A DNA stretch of 7,480 bases from an uncultured Oscillospiraceae bacterium (GTDB lineage: Bacteria; Bacillota; Clostridia; Oscillospirales; Oscillospiraceae): the NCBI GenBank assembly GCA_934590505.1, contig CAKTPC010000096.1:1-7480 (forward strand), read 5' to 3'. Each line of letters opens with the position of its first letter. Positions within the stretch are counted from its first letter, which is position 1. The notes under the pieces were generated by a model, which was not told where the DNA came from, searched no databases, and saw only the letters and a list, made by a program, of their open reading frames with translations. Shown one piece after another: positions 5,357-7,480 of the stretch. Position numbers and translations under genes: made by a program.

Positions 5357-7480
5357 TTACTGCGTTATCGTTTTCTGCGCATCCTCAAGGTCGAGCTCTA
5401 TGACCGTCGATACGCCCTTTTCCTGCATCGTCACGCCGTAGAGCATGTCGGCCTCCTCCATCGTGCCTCGGCGGTGCGTGATGACAAGGAACTGCGTCTT
5501 ATCTGACATGCGGCGCATGTACTCGGCATAGCGCGTGACGTTCGCCTCGTCGAGTGCGGCCTCTATCTCGTCCATTACGCAGAACGGCGTGGGGCGCACC
5601 TTGAGTATCGCAAAGTACAGCGCTATCGCAACGAACGCCATCTCTCCGCCGGAGAGCAGACTCAGGTTTGTCAGTGCCTTGCCCGGCGGCTGCACCTTTA
5701 TCTCTATCCCGCAGTTGAGCACGTCGTTCTCGTCCTCAAGCCTGAGCGCGGCCTTGCCGCCGCCGAAGAGTTCAAGGAAGGTCTGGCGGAAGCACTCGTC
5801 TATCTCCTTGAAGCGCCCGACAAAGACCTCCTCCATCTGGCTCGTGATCTCCTTGATTATGCCGGTAAGCTCGCTCTTCGCCTTTGTCACGTCGTCGCGC
5901 TGCCCGCTGAGGAAGCCGTATCGCTCGCTGACTCTGTCGTATTCCTCTATCGCGCCGAGGTTCGGCGTGCCGAGGGCGTTCATCTGGCGGCGCAGCTCGC
6001 CGATGAGCTTGTTCGCCTTCGGCAGGCTCTCCACAGGCTGGCGCATCGCCTGCGCCGCAGTATGGCTCAGCTCATAGTTTTCCCAGAGCTTGTCCATTAT
6101 CTGCTTTTCTTCCATGTCGGCGGCAAGCTTCTTCTGCTCTATCTTCGCTGCCTTGCGTTCGAGGTCAAGAATGTCGCCGTTGCGCTCCTGCGCCTCCTTG
6201 TCGGCGCGGGTACGCTTGCCCTCAAGCTCCATCTTGCTGCGGCTTATCTCGGCGATCTCGTCCTTGATGGCCTTGGCCTTCTCGTTTATCGCGGCGATCT
6301 CCGCTTCCTTCTCCTTCAGGCGCTCGTTGAAGCTGTCTATCTTTCTCTGGTAGGCATCCACCGCCTCGCGCCGCGCCTGGCTGTCCCCGGTGAGGCTTTC
6401 GAGCAGGAGCTTTAATTGTGCCGCGGAGCTTTCCACCGCGCGCTTTTCCGCCTCGAGGGATGAGAGTCGGCTCTTTATTTCTGCCTGCTCCTCCAGCTTC
6501 ATATCGAGCTGGTAGCGCACAGCGGCAAGGTCGGTCTTTGCCCGCTCAAGCTGCTGGGTGTAGTTCTTCTCGTTTTCGGCGAGCTTTTCACGCTGCTTTC
6601 TGAGTTTCTCCAGCTCGTTTGCGCGGGAGATTATGCCCGTGCCCTTTGCACTGCTGCCGCCGGTCATTGAGCCGCCGGCGTTTATCAGCTGCCCGTCCAG
6701 CGTCACGATGCGCAGGCGGTTGCCGTTATTCTTCGATATCCTTATCGCATCGGTCATCGCTTCGGCAATGACTGTGCGCCCGAGGAGATTTTCAAAAATG
6801 TCCTTGTATTTTGCGTCATACTGCGCAAGCTCCGAGGCGATCCCGACAAAGCCGGGGTCGTTCACCGGCGCGTCGCGCATCACGCTTCCGCGGATCGTGT
6901 CCACCGGAAGAAATGTCGCGCGGCCTGAGTCGTACTTTTTCAGCAGCTCTATTGCGCGGCGGCCGTCGTTCTGCGTGTCGACGACGATGTTCTGCCCCGC
7001 CGCTCCGAGCGCCGTCTCTATCGCTAGGGCAAATTCGTCCTCCGCGCGGATGAGGTTTGCCACCGGCGCATGTATACCCTTGAGGTTCCCGCGCCCCGCT
7101 TCGCGCATGACGGTCTTGACGGCCTTGGAGTAGCCCTCATAGTCCTTCTCCATTTCGGAGAGCATCGCGATGCGCGAATCCATCGAACGCGCTTCGACTG
7201 ATATTTTGTTAACTCTGTCACTCAGCTGGGCAACGCTGCTCTCTCTTCCGCCGAGCTTCATGCGGCAGCCCTCGACCATGTTCGAGTTCGCGGTGAGCTC
7301 TTCGCGCACCGTGGTCAGTTCATGGTCGATTTCGGCCATGCGGCCAAGGCTCTCGTCAATGCTCTGCTGTACACCGCGCACGCGGTTTTCCTGCTCGGCA
7401 ATGTCGCCGAGCATACGGTCCATGCTCTCCTTGCTGCTCTTCACGTCCGCGCGCAGCACGGCCGCCATGCTCTCGCACTG
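5357..7480 (-). CDS. smc: Chromosome partition protein SMC, 5' end missing
   Basis: SMC is the ATPase of the bacterial condensin (with ScpA and ScpB) that organises and helps segregate the chromosome. The frame is open at the window edge (QCES before the Met at 7468), so the N-terminal head with Walker A and part of the first coil are missing. Numbering from that Met: coiled coil 1-110; hinge about 112-272, with RATFLP at 183-188, RIVTLDGQLINAGGSMTGG at 253-271; long heptad-type coil about 280-460; a head-proximal segment including NALGTPNLGAIEEYDRVSER near 497-516; signature LSGGEMAF at 605-612; Walker B PFCVMDEIEAALD at 628-640; H-loop ITHRRGTMEEAD at 663-674. The C-terminus closely follows Bacillus SMC. 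The signature Met610 replaces the usual Arg, Lys or Gln. Found immediately before ftsY, a common Firmicute arrangement (rnc-smc-ftsY). Distinguished from RecN/SbcC by hinge and signature sequences. Confidence 0.98.
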   Translation of the reverse strand, partial: QCESMAAVLRADVKSSKESMDRMLGDIAEQENRVRGVQQSIDESLGRMAEIDHELTTVREELTANSNMVEGCRMKLGGRESSVAQLSDRVNKISVEARSMDSRIAMLSEMEKDYEGYSKAVKTVMREAGRGNLKGIHAPVANLIRAEDEFALAIETALGAAGQNIVVDTQNDGRRAIELLKKYDSGRATFLPVDTIRGSVMRDAPVNDPGFVGIASELAQYDAKYKDIFENLLGRTVIAEAMTDAIRISKNNGNRLRIVTLDGQLINAGGSMTGGSSAKGTGIISRANELEKLRKQREKLAENEKNYTQQLERAKTDLAAVRYQLDMKLEEQAEIKSRLSSLEAEKRAVESSAAQLKLLLESLTGDSQARREAVDAYQRKIDSFNERLKEKEAEIAAINEKAKAIKDEIAEISRSKMELEGKRTRADKEAQERNGDILDLERKAAKIEQKKLAADMEEKQIMDKLWENYELSHTAAQAMRQPVESLPKANKLIGELRRQMNALGTPNLGAIEEYDRVSERYGFLSGQRDDVTKAKSELTGIIKEITSQMEEVFVGRFKEIDECFRQTFLELFGGGKAALRLEDENDVLNCGIEIKVQPPGKALTNLSLLSGGEMAFVAIALYFAILKVRPTPFCVMDEIEAALDEANVTRYAEYMRRMSDKTQFLVITHRRGTMEEADMLYGVTMQEKGVSTVIELDLEDAQKTITQ

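Noticed and set aside
1..7480. Mobile element, CRISPR array, defence genes, tRNA or rRNA
   Set aside because: Nearly the whole window is accounted for by eight conserved housekeeping genes, and no terminal repeats, regularly spaced direct repeats, transposase, nuclease or RNA-gene signatures were seen.

Overview
The window is a run of housekeeping genes, all on the minus strand, so transcription runs from position 7480 down to 1. Base composition is GC-rich by eye. The proteins resemble those of low-GC-phylum Firmicutes of the class Clostridia: a Bacillus-type SMC, a short FtsY without a long acidic domain, a YhbY/NadD/YqeK/RsfS block, and a bacterial-type LeuS. Gene order and composition together suggest an anaerobic clostridial organism, perhaps a GC-rich Oscillospiraceae/Ruminococcaceae-like gut bacterium. 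That taxonomic placement is inference.

Layout in transcription order: smc (3' two-thirds or so, 7480 to 5357, start outside the window); ftsY (5334-4429); rdgB (4432-3830); yhbY (3846-3538); a single gene encoding a NadD-YqeK fusion (3541-2360); rsfS (2366-2007); a 174-nt leader that can fold (2006-1833); and leuS (1832 to 1, cut by the window edge exactly within its KMSKS motif). From ftsY to rsfS every gene overlaps the next one by 4 to 17 nt, which points to one translationally coupled transcript. The smc-ftsY gap is only 22 nt. No canonical rho-independent terminator or convincing promoter was found in the window.

Functionally the genes cover chromosome organisation (SMC), membrane targeting by the signal recognition particle (FtsY), nucleotide pool cleaning (RdgB), ribosome assembly (YhbY, RsfS), NAD synthesis with probable dinucleoside tetraphosphate hydrolysis (NadD-YqeK), and leucine charging of tRNA (LeuS). 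This is core, growth-linked functions rather than a defence or mobile region. There is no mobile element, CRISPR array, rRNA or tRNA gene.

The most notable points are the NadD-YqeK fusion, the rsfS-leuS leader with mutually exclusive hairpins and a 35-codon open frame, and a methionine in the SMC ABC signature motif where Arg, Lys or Gln is usual. I do not see strong evidence for a previously undescribed system here.
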